Assembly: GCF_000348685.1 (NCBI RefSeq)
Contig: NZ_ANLA01000004.1
Location: 310,001-374,000, forward strand
Source: Xanthomarina gelatinilytica
GTDB lineage: Bacteria > Bacteroidota > Bacteroidia > Flavobacteriales > Flavobacteriaceae
DNA: 64,000 nucleotides
Reading direction: 5' to 3'
The notes beneath the pieces are model-generated. The model was not told the origin of the DNA, did not search any database, and saw only the letters and a program-made list of their open reading frames with translations. A program made the position numbers and the translations under genes. The stretch's first letter is position 1; each line of letters starts with the position of its first letter. This document shows positions 17,001 through 25,014 of the stretch, piece after piece.

Positions 17001-17438
17001 GAAGGAGAAGGCTCCATGTCTGAAGAATTAAATGGCGAATTGTATAGAATCTATCAGCAGCAGCAGCAAATCAGACAAGCCTTGGAGGATAAGTTAGCTA
17101 AAGAAGGCCTCAATCCATCAGGCAATCATTTATTAAAACAAATGGAGCAAGTTGAAATGGATTTACTCAATAAAGGTTTTACCCAACGAACCTTGGAAAA
17201 AATGATGAATTTACAACATCAATTGTTAAAAATGGATAATGCAACCTTTCAACAAGGACAAGATACCAAACGTAAATCTGAAACAAACACCAACGATTTT
17301 GACAACAACAGTAACAATCAAATCCCTAAAGCCAAAGAATATTTTAACACGAATGAAATTTTAAACAGACAAAGTTTACCTTTGCAACCAGTTTACAACA
17401 ATAAAGTGAAAGACTATTTTAAGCAAGATAATGATTAG
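14034..17438 (+). CDS. DUF4175-type membrane protein with long coiled coil
   Basis: An 1134-residue protein with two hydrophobic segments near the N-terminus (about 24-75) and a third at about 150-170. A beta-rich extracytoplasmic region of about 300 residues follows. Next come Glu/Lys/Gln-rich coiled coils of some 350 residues, a Gly/Glu/Lys low-complexity stretch (about 910-1000) and a short C-terminal tail. This architecture matches the flavobacterial proteins annotated DUF4175, here in its usual place before ybeY and mnmG. The function is unknown; a cell-envelope structural role is plausible. Its stop overlaps the ybeY start by 8 bp. Confidence 0.8.
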   Translation: MTKFKDIQLKLEAFIKRFYYNELLKGTILFFALGFLYFLFTLFVEYVLWLNPTARTALFWVFVVVELALFVKFIAIPLAKLFKLQKGINYKDASKIIGNHFPEVNDKLLNVLQLKETSVESELLLASIDQKSAELQPIPFKLAINFKSNLKYLKFAAIPVVILLLTYATGHINWFSDSYKRVVNYKTAYEPPAPFQFFILNESLTTNENTDFRLRVSTAGEVVPENVNIKFNNESYVLQQINPGQFEYVFSKPKQEVSFQLTANNVISKAYVLKVVEVPSLLHFEMHLDYPSYTKKTDEVIKSTGNAIVPQGTKITWKLATKATDLVQLISNDTVQLTETASNKFEATKQVSNPLDYSLTTSNSQLKNYETLSYSIDVVSDEHPELHIKMAVDSLDQQSLYFHGQASDDYGLTKLQMVYYPIDNETDVKFEPIPVTKSNVADFISAFPNQLELKEGVSYHLYFQVFDNDVLHNYKSTKSAVYSYRKLTKEEEENKQLEQQSETIQSLDKSLEKFEERQKELESFSKTQKEKAELNFNDKRQLENFLKRQKQQEEMMQNFNKQLKENLEEFQKDKETEDPFKEDLKERLKENEEQLKKDEKLLEELEKLQEKINKEELSEKLEQLAKQNKNKKRSLEQLLELTKKYYVSKKLEKLQKELEDLSEKQLDLSKEDKENNTKEKQDELNKEFEDFQKEMEQLQKENESLIDPLKLPQDKKQEEDIKKDQEAATDELGKKEENQEQNKEQDAQQNQKNASQKQKQAGQKMKSLSQKMQAGMQMMGGAEQMQEDIDMLRQILDNLILFSLDQEALMNQFKVIEVNHNKYATYLKKQYTLKEHFSHIDDSLFALSLRQPKLSEFVNKEISEVFYNIDKSLDQFSENNIYQGVSNQQYTITAANNLADFLSNVMDSMQMQASGQGSGGQGKPEQGLPDIIMSQDELNKQMQEGMKKSQNGKPKDEGEGKEGNEGEQGDKEGEEGKDSKPGQDGKQQGEGEGSMSEELNGELYRIYQQQQQIRQALEDKLAKEGLNPSGNHLLKQMEQVEMDLLNKGFTQRTLEKMMNLQHQLLKMDNATFQQGQDTKRKSETNTNDFDNNSNNQIPKAKEYFNTNEILNRQSLPLQPVYNNKVKDYFKQDND

Positions 17439-17850
17439 TTACAATTCAGAGAACACTTTTAAACTAGATAACGAACACCAAATCTCTTCATGGATTGAAG
17501 AGGTTATTACCGAAGAAAATTTTAAGTTGGGAGAGATTAATTACATCTTTTGCAACGACGATTATTTACATAAATTAAATGTGGAATTTCTGCAGCATGA
17601 TACTTTAACAGACATTATTAGTTTCGATTACACAGTAGGAAAATTAATACAAGGCGATATTTACGTGTCTACAGAAAGAGTAGCAGACAATGCACAGGAT
17701 TTTCAAGTGTCCTTTCAGGAAGAGTTACTTCGTGTCATGGTTCATGGCGTTTTGCATTATTGTGGCTATAAAGATAAAACAGATGCAGAAGCACATACTA
17801 TGCGCGAAAAGGAAAATCATTATCTTCAAAAATTTGCTAATATGCAGTAA
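17431..17850 (+). CDS. ybeY: Endoribonuclease YbeY
   Basis: A 139-residue UPF0054-family metal-dependent endoribonuclease involved in 16S rRNA 3'-end maturation and ribosome quality control. The signature H105-G-V-L-H109-x-x-G-Y is present. The third His of the canonical HxxxHxxxxxH is replaced: the equivalent position 115 is Asp (G-Y-K-D). I recall this as a lineage feature of Bacteroidota YbeY rather than a defect, and Asp can still ligate a metal. Translation is probably coupled to the upstream gene through the overlapping ATGATTAG. Confidence 0.93.
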   Translation: MISYNSENTFKLDNEHQISSWIEEVITEENFKLGEINYIFCNDDYLHKLNVEFLQHDTLTDIISFDYTVGKLIQGDIYVSTERVADNAQDFQVSFQEELLRVMVHGVLHYCGYKDKTDAEAHTMREKENHYLQKFANMQ

Positions 17851-17914
17851 ATCAGCGTATATTTGCAAATTATTTTACCATTAAAAGCCGTTATTGGTAA
17901 ATATGTAATTTAAT

Positions 17915-17930
17915 TGTTCCACGTGGAACA
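17915..17930. other. parS: parS-type centromere site 1
   Basis: TGTTCCACGTGGAACA is a perfect 16-bp palindrome (20 bp with flanks, 17913-17932). It is identical to the parS form known from pseudomonads and one variant of the universal ParB-binding consensus. It lies between ybeY and mnmG, and an identical core recurs after mnmG. Confidence 0.85.
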
Positions 17931-17972
17931 ATATTTTTCAAAAAGAATTTTTTAAATAGAATAGAACAATTT

Positions 17973-19844
17973 ATGTTTAATACAGTATATGACGTTATAG
18001 TAGTAGGAGGAGGACATGCAGGTAGTGAAGCAGCAGCAGCAGCAGCCAACATGGGTAGTAAAACCTTGCTTATTACCATGAATTTACAAAACATTGCCCA
18101 AATGTCTTGTAATCCTGCCATGGGAGGAATTGCTAAAGGTCAAATTGTAAGGGAAATAGATGCGTTGGGCGGTTATAGTGGTATTGTTAGCGATACTTCG
18201 GCTATTCAATTTAAAATGCTTAACAAGTCTAAAGGGCCTGCCATGTGGAGTCCTCGTGTGCAAAGCGACAGAATGCGTTTTGCTGAAGACTGGCGGTTGA
18301 TGTTGGAAAAAACAGCTAATCTGGATTTCTATCAAGAAATGGTTTCTGGACTGGTTGTTAAAAACAACAAAGTGGTTGGTGTAAAAACATCCCTTGGTAT
18401 TGAAATATCTTGTAAATCTGTTGTGCTTACCAATGGTACTTTTTTAAATGGATTAATTCATATTGGAGATAAAAATTTTGGAGGAGGTCGTGCAGGAGAA
18501 AAAGCAGCCACTGGAATCACGGAACAACTGGTAAGTTTTGGTTTCGATTCTGGAAGAATGAAAACAGGAACACCACCAAGGGTAGATGGAAGATCCCTGG
18601 ATTATTCCAAAATGATTGAGCAACCTGGTGACGAACATCCTGAAAAATTCTCTTATTTGGATGTCACAAAACCACTTACCAAACAGCGTTCTTGTTATAT
18701 GAGTTATACAAGTCCTGAAGTTCATGATTTGCTTCGAGAAGGGTTTGATAGATCACCTATGTTCAACGGAAGAATTAAAAGTTTAGGACCTAGATATTGT
18801 CCTTCTATCGAAGATAAAATTAACCGTTTTGCAGATAAGGATAGACATCAGTTATTTATTGAGCCGGAAGGATGGCACACGGTTGAAATGTATATCAACG
18901 GTTTTTCAACGTCCTTGCCAGAAGATGTTCAATTTAAAGCTCTACGCTCAGTTGCTGGTTTTGAAAACGTGAAATTTTTCCGTCCTGGATATGCCATAGA
19001 ATACGATTATTTCCCACCAACACAATTACAACATACTTTGGAAACAAAGTTAATTGAGGGTTTGTATTTTGCTGGACAAATAAATGGAACCACAGGTTAC
19101 GAAGAAGCTGCTTCGCAAGGATTGATAGCAGGCATCAATGCAGCATTGAAAATACAAGAAAGAGAGCCATTTATTTTAAGTAGAAGTGAAGCATATATAG
19201 GTGTTTTAATTGACGATTTGATTACAAAAGGTACAGAAGAACCATACAGAATGTTTACATCCCGTGCAGAGTATAGAACCTTATTACGACAAGACAATGC
19301 CGATTTTAGATTGACTCCTAAATCTTTTGAATTGGGCTTGGCTTCTGAAAAACGCATGAAACGCATGGAGGAAAAGCAAAAAAAATCAGATGCTTTTGTG
19401 CAGTTTTTTGCTGATACCAGCGTGAAGCACGAAGAAATAAATCCTATTTTGGAACAAAAGGATTCTTCCTTGATGAAACAATCGGACAAGATGTTCAAGA
19501 TTTTTTCAAGACCTAATATTACCATAGATGATATGCGACAGGTGGAAGCTGTAGAAACATATATTCAAGAACATGATTTGGACAATGAAATCATTGAGCA
19601 AGCAGAAATTCAAATCAAATACTCGGGTTATATTGAAAAGGAAAAAAACAATGCTGATAAATTGAATAGGCTTGAAAATATAAAAATCCCTAAAAATTTC
19701 GATTACTCCAAGTTAAAATCCATGAGTATGGAGGCTAGGGAAAAGTTAAACAAAATTCAACCAGTGACCATTTCCCAAGCTTCTAGAATTAGTGGTGTAT
19801 CCCCTAGTGATGTTTCAGTGCTTTTGGTTTACATGGGAAGATAA
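17973..19844 (+). CDS. mnmG: tRNA uridine-5-carboxymethylaminomethyl(34) synthesis enzyme MnmG
   Basis: A 623-residue FAD-dependent enzyme that with MnmE installs the cmnm5 modification on wobble U34 of several tRNAs. The dinucleotide-binding G-G-G-H-A-G-S-E (residues 12-19) is at the N-terminus, followed by the family-specific C-N-P-A-M-G-G-I-A-K-G and, further on, R-M-K-T-G-T-P-P-R. The helical C-terminal domain is complete. The gene, also called gidA, is often origin-proximal. It is bracketed here by two parS-type palindromes. Confidence 0.97.
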   Translation: MFNTVYDVIVVGGGHAGSEAAAAAANMGSKTLLITMNLQNIAQMSCNPAMGGIAKGQIVREIDALGGYSGIVSDTSAIQFKMLNKSKGPAMWSPRVQSDRMRFAEDWRLMLEKTANLDFYQEMVSGLVVKNNKVVGVKTSLGIEISCKSVVLTNGTFLNGLIHIGDKNFGGGRAGEKAATGITEQLVSFGFDSGRMKTGTPPRVDGRSLDYSKMIEQPGDEHPEKFSYLDVTKPLTKQRSCYMSYTSPEVHDLLREGFDRSPMFNGRIKSLGPRYCPSIEDKINRFADKDRHQLFIEPEGWHTVEMYINGFSTSLPEDVQFKALRSVAGFENVKFFRPGYAIEYDYFPPTQLQHTLETKLIEGLYFAGQINGTTGYEEAASQGLIAGINAALKIQEREPFILSRSEAYIGVLIDDLITKGTEEPYRMFTSRAEYRTLLRQDNADFRLTPKSFELGLASEKRMKRMEEKQKKSDAFVQFFADTSVKHEEINPILEQKDSSLMKQSDKMFKIFSRPNITIDDMRQVEAVETYIQEHDLDNEIIEQAEIQIKYSGYIEKEKNNADKLNRLENIKIPKNFDYSKLKSMSMEAREKLNKIQPVTISQASRISGVSPSDVSVLLVYMGR

Positions 19845-19853
19845 AAAACGATC

Positions 19854-19887
19854 AATACAATATGTTCCACGTGGAACATATTGTATT
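19854..19887. other. parS: parS-type centromere site 2 in an extended palindrome
   Basis: The same 16-bp core TGTTCCACGTGGAACA (19863-19878) sits at the centre of a perfect 34-bp palindrome (19854-19887), 10 bp after the mnmG stop. A run of T follows, so the palindrome might also help end mnmG transcription. The shared core argues mainly for ParB binding. Confidence 0.85.
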
Positions 19888-19918
19888 TTTAATTAAATAA
19901 AGTCAGTCAAAACTTTTA

Positions 19919-20794
19919 ATGAAGGATAAAAAAGTGTATTTGCAAGTTAAAGACCATTCTGTTTCAGGGCAAGATTTTCAACTTATAGAAAATACAACCT
20001 ATGGGTTTCTAGAAACCCATCCTCAACCAAAAGTAGAGCAACTTCCAGAATATTATAACACCGAAGATTATATTTCCCATACAGATTCAAAAAGAAATCT
20101 GTTTGAAAAAGTATATCATACGGTTCGTGCTTTCTCTTTAAAAAGAAAAGTAAAATTAATCGAATCTTTTTTTCAAGCAGAGAAACCACATGAATCTTCA
20201 AACGAAAAAAAATTATTGGACATAGGTTGTGGTACAGGTGATTTTTTGCAAATGGCACAAAAACATCATTGGGAAGTTTTTGGTATAGAACCTAACGAAC
20301 AAGCAAGAACAATTGCCAACTCCAAAACAAATCAACGTGTTTTCAATACAGAAAAACTAGAGAGCTTTAAAACGCACAGTTTTGATGTCATTACTCTTTG
20401 GCATGTGTTGGAACATTTGCCCAATCTTGAAAAGCAGGTAAGCATTTTAAAATCTTTACTGAAACCTCATGGGACTTTAATAATTGCTGTTCCTAATTAC
20501 AAAAGTTACGATGCTAGCTATTATAAAAATTTTTGGGCAGCTTTTGATGTGCCTAGACATCTGTGGCATTTTTGTAAAACATCCATTTCAGAATTATTTT
20601 CATCTCAAAACATGACAGTGGTAAAAGTGCTGCCTTTAATTTTCGATTCGTATTATGTAAGCATGCTTTCAGAAAAATATAAAAAAGGTTCATTGAACAT
20701 TTTTAATGCGTTTCGTATAGGTTGGCTGTCAAATATTAAAGCTAAGCGCTCAGGTGAGTATTCCTCGCTCATTTATGTCATAAAAAACAAGTAA
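19919..20794 (+). CDS. Class I SAM-dependent methyltransferase
   Basis: A 291-residue soluble protein. Motif I of the Rossmann-like SAM fold is L-L-D-I-G-C-G-T-G-D-F (about residues 99-109), followed by an acidic motif II region (G-I-E-P-N). L-W-H-V-L-E-H-L is the post-II signature of the methyltransferase-23 type. The N-terminal 90 residues may be a substrate-recognition region. The substrate is unknown. It follows mnmG and parS site 2 in the usual flavobacterial order. Confidence 0.85.
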   Translation: MKDKKVYLQVKDHSVSGQDFQLIENTTYGFLETHPQPKVEQLPEYYNTEDYISHTDSKRNLFEKVYHTVRAFSLKRKVKLIESFFQAEKPHESSNEKKLLDIGCGTGDFLQMAQKHHWEVFGIEPNEQARTIANSKTNQRVFNTEKLESFKTHSFDVITLWHVLEHLPNLEKQVSILKSLLKPHGTLIIAVPNYKSYDASYYKNFWAAFDVPRHLWHFCKTSISELFSSQNMTVVKVLPLIFDSYYVSMLSEKYKKGSLNIFNAFRIGWLSNIKAKRSGEYSSLIYVIKNK

Positions 20795-20991
20795 TTTTCA
20801 ATTTAAGCGCTTTATTTGAAAGATTTCCAATTAAAATAAGCAATATGTGCCGAAAATTATAAAAACGGCTTAAATCGTTTCCTATGAATTCATTTTTAAT
20901 CAATATTGTTTATGGTGTTTATGGTATGCTATAAATTATCCCTATCCATTAAATTGTTGGTCTTTTTTTAAAAGGATAACTTTTACTTTTC

Positions 20992-20999
20992 TACATTTG
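20992..20999 (+). promoter_or_regulatory. Candidate -7 element for the OmpH-like gene
   Basis: TACATTTG matches TAnnTTTG and lies 26 bp before the ATG at 21026. Confidence 0.45.
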
Positions 21000-21025
21000 C
21001 GACGAATTAAAAAAAAAACTAAAAA

Positions 21026-21541
21026 ATGAAAAACATATTTTTAATTGCTTTGGCAATGGTAACATTAGCTTCTTGCGAACCATCACTAAAAACCGGATTT
21101 ATCGATAATAGTGAAGTGGTTAATAACTATCAAGAAAAAATTGATATAGAAGCCAAGTTTAAAGCCAAAGTGGAAGCATTTCAAAAAAGAACAGACAGTA
21201 CAGGAAGGGCTTTTCAATTGGAAGCACAAGCGTTTCAACAAAAAGCTCAAAAAATGCCTGATGCCCAAGCACAACAGGAATACCAAGTGTTAAGTCAGAA
21301 ACAACAAATGCTTCAACAACGTATTCAAGCAGAAGAGCAACAAATTTCCCAAGAAAGTCAAGCCGAAATAGATTCGCTTATCTCCAAAGTAAGGAATTTT
21401 GTTAAGGATTACGGAAAGAAAAATGGTTACACTTATATTTTTGGAAGTAACGAAGGTGGAAGTGTGATGTATGGAGCAGAAGCAAACGATTTGACCAAAG
21501 TTATTTTAGATGCTTTAAATGCTGATTACAAAAAGGACTAA
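21026..21541 (+). CDS. OmpH/Skp-family lipoprotein chaperone
   Basis: A 171-residue protein with a lipoprotein signal (L-A-S-C, Cys at 17). A Gln/Glu/Lys-rich helical hairpin (about 35-125) and a C-terminal segment with Y-I-F-G-S-N-E-G-G match the OmpH/Skp family of trimeric periplasmic holdases that guard outer-membrane proteins. Skp is usually soluble, so the lipobox implies a membrane-tethered version, which is common in this phylum. Its 3' end overlaps the lipid kinase gene on the opposite strand by 27 bp. Confidence 0.85.
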   Translation: MKNIFLIALAMVTLASCEPSLKTGFIDNSEVVNNYQEKIDIEAKFKAKVEAFQKRTDSTGRAFQLEAQAFQQKAQKMPDAQAQQEYQVLSQKQQMLQQRIQAEEQQISQESQAEIDSLISKVRNFVKDYGKKNGYTYIFGSNEGGSVMYGAEANDLTKVILDALNADYKKD

Positions 21542-22513
21542 GGTCTTATAACCAGATTGATTAGCGCCAAACGTTTGTTTGGCGTTTTTTGTTCCTCCAT
21601 AAAATGAAAAGGATTTGGGAATCAAGCTTAGATGCATGTTGCCACTGTCTATGAGTTCGCCATCTGCTTCAATATAAGGATTTCCGTTATCCAAAACAGT
21701 AACGGATACCGAACTACTTTTATACGTTTCTACCTTATTGTGCTTGGTAATGTTACCATTGAAGAGCTTGGACATATTTTTTATTATATCCCATTTCCCA
21801 ATGTTTTTCACGAGACTGATATCAAACAAACCATCAAACGGATTTGGTGATTTGGTGAGCTGCATTCCACCTCCGGAATATTTACAAAGCCCAACCAAAA
21901 CCATGAAGGTTTTTGTTTCAATAACTTTGGAATTCACCATGATCCTAGATTGAAAATTTTTAAATAAAAACAAACCAAGCAAAGCTCCAGCTACATAAGC
22001 CAAAGCGCCAAAATGTTTGTACTTATGTACCTTGCTTATTACTAGACCATCAAAGCCAATTCCAGCCAAATTGATAAAATAAATGGGTTTCTTGGAGGAA
22101 TTCAAAAACTCTATTTTACCAACATCCTGTTGTTTGGGATGTCCATTTTTAATAAGTAGTATGGCTCTTTCTAAATTCTTGGGAATGTTATGGGTCTTTA
22201 CCCAATCGTTTCCTGTGCCAATAGGCACAACTCCAACATGGATTTGATTGGGAACCACGTGTTTTTGGCTCATGATTCCATTTACAATATGATGCAACGT
22301 ACCATCACCACCAACACAAATAAAACGCCTAAAACCTTGATATATAGCATTTTGAGTAAGTTCTATGCCATGATTTGGATATTCTGTAAAAACGTGTTCA
22401 AAATGAAATTCATACATTTTAAGTAGCTCTAGAATGTCTGGCCATTTTTTCTTGCATGAGCCATTTCCAGAGGTTGGATTAACAATAACAAACCAAGTTT
22501 TGGAGCTTGGCAT
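21515..22513 (-). CDS. Diacylglycerol/lipid kinase (YegS/DagK-type)
   Basis: A 332-residue member of the DAGK catalytic family, which phosphorylates lipid head groups such as diacylglycerol. The nucleotide-binding G-G-D-G-T is at residues 68-72, preceded by N-P-T-S-G (12-16) and followed by the family-typical G-T-G-N-D-W. Its ATG is one base after the holB stop (TGATATG arrangement), so the two form an operon. The C-terminal tail is encoded through the terminator hairpin of the convergent ompH-like gene. A spurious extension past the true family end is possible. Confidence 0.88.
   Translation of the reverse strand: MPSSKTWFVIVNPTSGNGSCKKKWPDILELLKMYEFHFEHVFTEYPNHGIELTQNAIYQGFRRFICVGGDGTLHHIVNGIMSQKHVVPNQIHVGVVPIGTGNDWVKTHNIPKNLERAILLIKNGHPKQQDVGKIEFLNSSKKPIYFINLAGIGFDGLVISKVHKYKHFGALAYVAGALLGLFLFKNFQSRIMVNSKVIETKTFMVLVGLCKYSGGGMQLTKSPNPFDGLFDISLVKNIGKWDIIKNMSKLFNGNITKHNKVETYKSSSVSVTVLDNGNPYIEADGELIDSGNMHLSLIPKSFSFYGGTKNAKQTFGANQSGYKTLVLFVISI
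21565..21590 (+). terminator. Terminator of the OmpH-like gene, inside the lipid kinase CDS
   Basis: CGCCAAAC (21565-21572) pairs perfectly with GTTTGGCG (21577-21584) around a 4-nt loop and is followed by six T. It lies 24 bp after the plus-strand stop and within the last codons of the minus-strand gene. Confidence 0.85.
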
Positions 22514-22514
22514 A

Positions 22515-23669
22515 TCAATCGGCTTTTTTATGAAGTAACCTGGTTAATTTTATGGAAAGATCTGTGAGTATAATTTTGGAATTTCCGTTCCTTTCAATAT
22601 GGTAAATGGCATCTTGAAGTTCATTGGTAATGTCCAAAATATTATTTCCATGAACAAAAGGTGCAAATTTCCGTAGATCAAAATTTTCAGTTTTGGTTTC
22701 TAAATAAACCAAACTATCTGCTTGATAATTTAATAAAAGTGCTTGTCTAAAAAAGACAATACAAAATTGTAAAAATTGCTTTTGAGTTTCACGACCAGTT
22801 TTTGAAATATCTTCGCTCCATGAAATCAAATCGTGAATGGCACTTTTGTTTCCTTTAGCTTTAAAAGCACTTCTAATCCAAAATATAAACCACGATTCAA
22901 AAGGAGTGTCTTCGCTATCATGATAAACCAAGTCACAAGCTTTGTTGTAATTTCCATTGGCTTGATGTGCTATTTTTGTAGCAACTGTTAGATCCAGATT
23001 GTAATTTCTAACAAGGGCATCTTTAATAACCTCTTCGGCTAGAGGGGGAAAATGCAGCACTTGGCACCTGGAAAGGATGGTGTTTATAATTTGTTCCTCA
23101 TCTTCGGCAACAAGTATAAAAACGGTTTTATTAGGTGGTTCTTCAATAAGTTTCAAAAGTTTGTTGGCAGCAGATGTATTCATTTTTTCTGCCATCCATA
23201 TCAGCATCACTTTATAGCCACCTTCATAGGCTTTCAAGGATAAGGATTTTACAATTTCGGTTGCTTCATCCACACCAATTTGACCTTGTTTGTTATCCAC
23301 ACCTAATTTCTTATACCAATCAAACAAGTTACCATAAGGTTGTTCGGACAAAAGCTCACGCCATTCTTCCAAAAACATATTGGAAACAGGATGTTTTTTA
23401 ACCTTATCGTTGGTAGCTACAGGAAAGGCGAAATGTAAATCAGGATGAGAAAAATGTTCAAATTTTAAATTACAAGCCTCATTTCCACCAGTATTTTCAC
23501 CATTGGTATTTTTGCACAGCAAATATTGGGCATAAGCAATTGCCATAGGCAAAGTACCAGATCCCTCTGGTCCAACAAATAGTTGTGCATGAGGTACACG
23601 ACCGTTTTCGGCACTTTGCGTAAGGTGATTTTTTATATGTTCCTGACCAAGTATGTCACTAAAAAGCAT
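22515..23669 (-). CDS. holB: DNA polymerase III delta' subunit
   Basis: A 384-residue clamp-loader subunit of the AAA+ fold. The start at 23669 is chosen because the protein then begins M-L-F-S-D-I-L-G-Q, the family's usual N-terminus; a longer frame to 23738 would run through two promoters. The Walker-A-like loop is G-P-E-G-S-G-T (33-39) without the catalytic Lys, as expected for the non-ATPase delta' subunit. The S-R-C arginine-finger motif is present. It heads an operon with the lipid kinase. A -7 element ends only 4 bp before the ATG, so the transcript may be nearly leaderless. Confidence 0.9.
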   Translation of the reverse strand: MLFSDILGQEHIKNHLTQSAENGRVPHAQLFVGPEGSGTLPMAIAYAQYLLCKNTNGENTGGNEACNLKFEHFSHPDLHFAFPVATNDKVKKHPVSNMFLEEWRELLSEQPYGNLFDWYKKLGVDNKQGQIGVDEATEIVKSLSLKAYEGGYKVMLIWMAEKMNTSAANKLLKLIEEPPNKTVFILVAEDEEQIINTILSRCQVLHFPPLAEEVIKDALVRNYNLDLTVATKIAHQANGNYNKACDLVYHDSEDTPFESWFIFWIRSAFKAKGNKSAIHDLISWSEDISKTGRETQKQFLQFCIVFFRQALLLNYQADSLVYLETKTENFDLRKFAPFVHGNNILDITNELQDAIYHIERNGNSKIILTDLSIKLTRLLHKKAD

Positions 23670-23673
23670 AAGG

Positions 23674-23681
23674 CAAAGATA
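23674..23681 (-). promoter_or_regulatory. Candidate -7 element for holB
   Basis: On the minus strand TATCTTTG matches TAnnTTTG, 4 bp from the ATG at 23669. Confidence 0.5.
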
Positions 23682-23716
23682 ACAGATTTCATCTCTTTTT
23701 ATTGAAATGAAAAAAT

Positions 23717-23724
23717 TATATTTG
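23717..23724 (+). promoter_or_regulatory. Candidate -7 element for pgk
   Basis: TATATTTG matches TAnnTTTG and lies 19 bp before the pgk ATG, divergent from the holB element. Confidence 0.5.
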
Positions 23725-23743
23725 TGTCTCAAAATCAAATCTT

Positions 23744-24931
23744 ATGAAAACTCTCAACGACTTCCATTTCGAAAACAAAAAAGCCCTCATCCGTGTGGAT
23801 TTTAACGTGCCTTTAAACGATGACTTTAAAGTTACAGATAGCACTAGGATTCAATCTGCAAAACCAACCATTATAAAAATTTTGGAAGATGGAGGAAGTT
23901 GTATCTTGATGTCGCATCTGGGAAGACCCAAAGGTGTTGAAGAAAAGTTTTCCTTAAAACACATTGTGGACACAGTGGAAGATATATTAGGCGTTGAAGT
24001 TAAATTTGCTTCCAATTGTGTGGGAGAAGAAGCCACAAATGCTTCCAAAAACCTAGAATCTGGACAAATACTGTTGTTGGAAAATTTGCGTTTTCATAAA
24101 GAAGAAGAAGCTGGAGATGAATCTTTTGCTAAAGAGCTTGCCAGTTTAGGAGATATTTATGTTAACGATGCTTTTGGCACAGCACATAGAGCGCATGCCT
24201 CAACAACCATTATTGCACAGTTTTTTCCAGAAAAAAAATGCTTTGGATATCTGATGGAACAGGAGATAAAAAGCATTGATAAAGTCATGAAAACCGGTGA
24301 AAAGCCTGTATGCGCTGTTCTTGGAGGAGCTAAAGTCTCTTCCAAAATTACAATTATCGATAATATTTTAGATAAAATAGATCATTTGATCATAGGTGGA
24401 GGCATGACTTTTACCTTTATAAAAGCACAAGGAGGTAAAGTTGGAAATTCGCTTGTGGAAGACGATAAAATGACACTGGCAAACGACATTTTGGAAAAAG
24501 CCAGAGCAAAAAACGTACAAGTGCATTTACCTGTAGATGTTATTATTGCAGATGCCTTTAGTAATGATGCTCATACCAATACCTGCGAAATCAACAACAT
24601 TCCAGAGGGTTGGATGGGACTGGACGTAGGACCACATACAGAGGCTTTGTTTTCTAAAGTTATATCAGAATCCAAGACCATTTTATGGAATGGACCCTTA
24701 GGTGTTTTTGAAATGCCAAATTTCGCCAAAGGAACCATAGCTTTAGGCCATGCTATTGCAGATGCCACTAAAAATGGCGCATTTTCTTTAGTAGGTGGAG
24801 GCGATTCAGTTGCTGCTGTAAAACAATTTGGTTTTGAAGATAAAGTAAGTTATGTGAGTACTGGAGGTGGAGCCATGCTGGAAAGCCTGGAAGGAAAAAC
24901 ACTGCCAGGAATTGCTGCCATTATGGATTGA
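23744..24931 (+). CDS. pgk: Phosphoglycerate kinase
   Basis: A 395-residue glycolytic enzyme that converts 1,3-bisphosphoglycerate and ADP to 3-phosphoglycerate and ATP. The N-terminal R-V-D-F-N-V-P (17-23) is the family signature. The substrate-binding S-H-L-G-R-P, the hinge region and the C-terminal nucleotide-binding G-G-G-D-S segment are intact. The length is normal. It has its own promoter and stands alone between the divergent holB operon and the transglycosylase gene. Confidence 0.97.
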   Translation: MKTLNDFHFENKKALIRVDFNVPLNDDFKVTDSTRIQSAKPTIIKILEDGGSCILMSHLGRPKGVEEKFSLKHIVDTVEDILGVEVKFASNCVGEEATNASKNLESGQILLLENLRFHKEEEAGDESFAKELASLGDIYVNDAFGTAHRAHASTTIIAQFFPEKKCFGYLMEQEIKSIDKVMKTGEKPVCAVLGGAKVSSKITIIDNILDKIDHLIIGGGMTFTFIKAQGGKVGNSLVEDDKMTLANDILEKARAKNVQVHLPVDVIIADAFSNDAHTNTCEINNIPEGWMGLDVGPHTEALFSKVISESKTILWNGPLGVFEMPNFAKGTIALGHAIADATKNGAFSLVGGGDSVAAVKQFGFEDKVSYVSTGGGAMLESLEGKTLPGIAAIMD

Positions 24932-25014
24932 ATTGGAAAATAACGTATCTTTAATGTTTTTATAACAAGAAATTGGCAATAGCTACGTTTACCTTAGTTA
25001 AACAAAGTATCAAC

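Noticed and set aside
15743-17017. Minus-strand frames rich in Ser, Phe and Pro
   Set aside because: They are the antisense of the Glu/Lys/Gln-rich coiled-coil and low-complexity regions of the DUF4175-type protein.
19097-19525. 142-codon minus-strand frame
   Set aside because: It lies entirely inside mnmG on the opposite strand, and mnmG has unambiguous family motifs throughout.
22246-22262. A third parS-like site around a CACGTG in the lipid kinase gene
   Set aside because: Only the central hexamer matches; the flanks do not form the GTTNC/GNAAC palindrome.
22515-23738. Longer holB beginning at 23738
   Set aside because: The added 23 residues have no family counterpart and would cross both the holB and pgk promoter elements.
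24973-25014. Upstream TTG start for the lytic transglycosylase
   Set aside because: The ATG at 25015 gives a clean signal peptide at the N-terminus.
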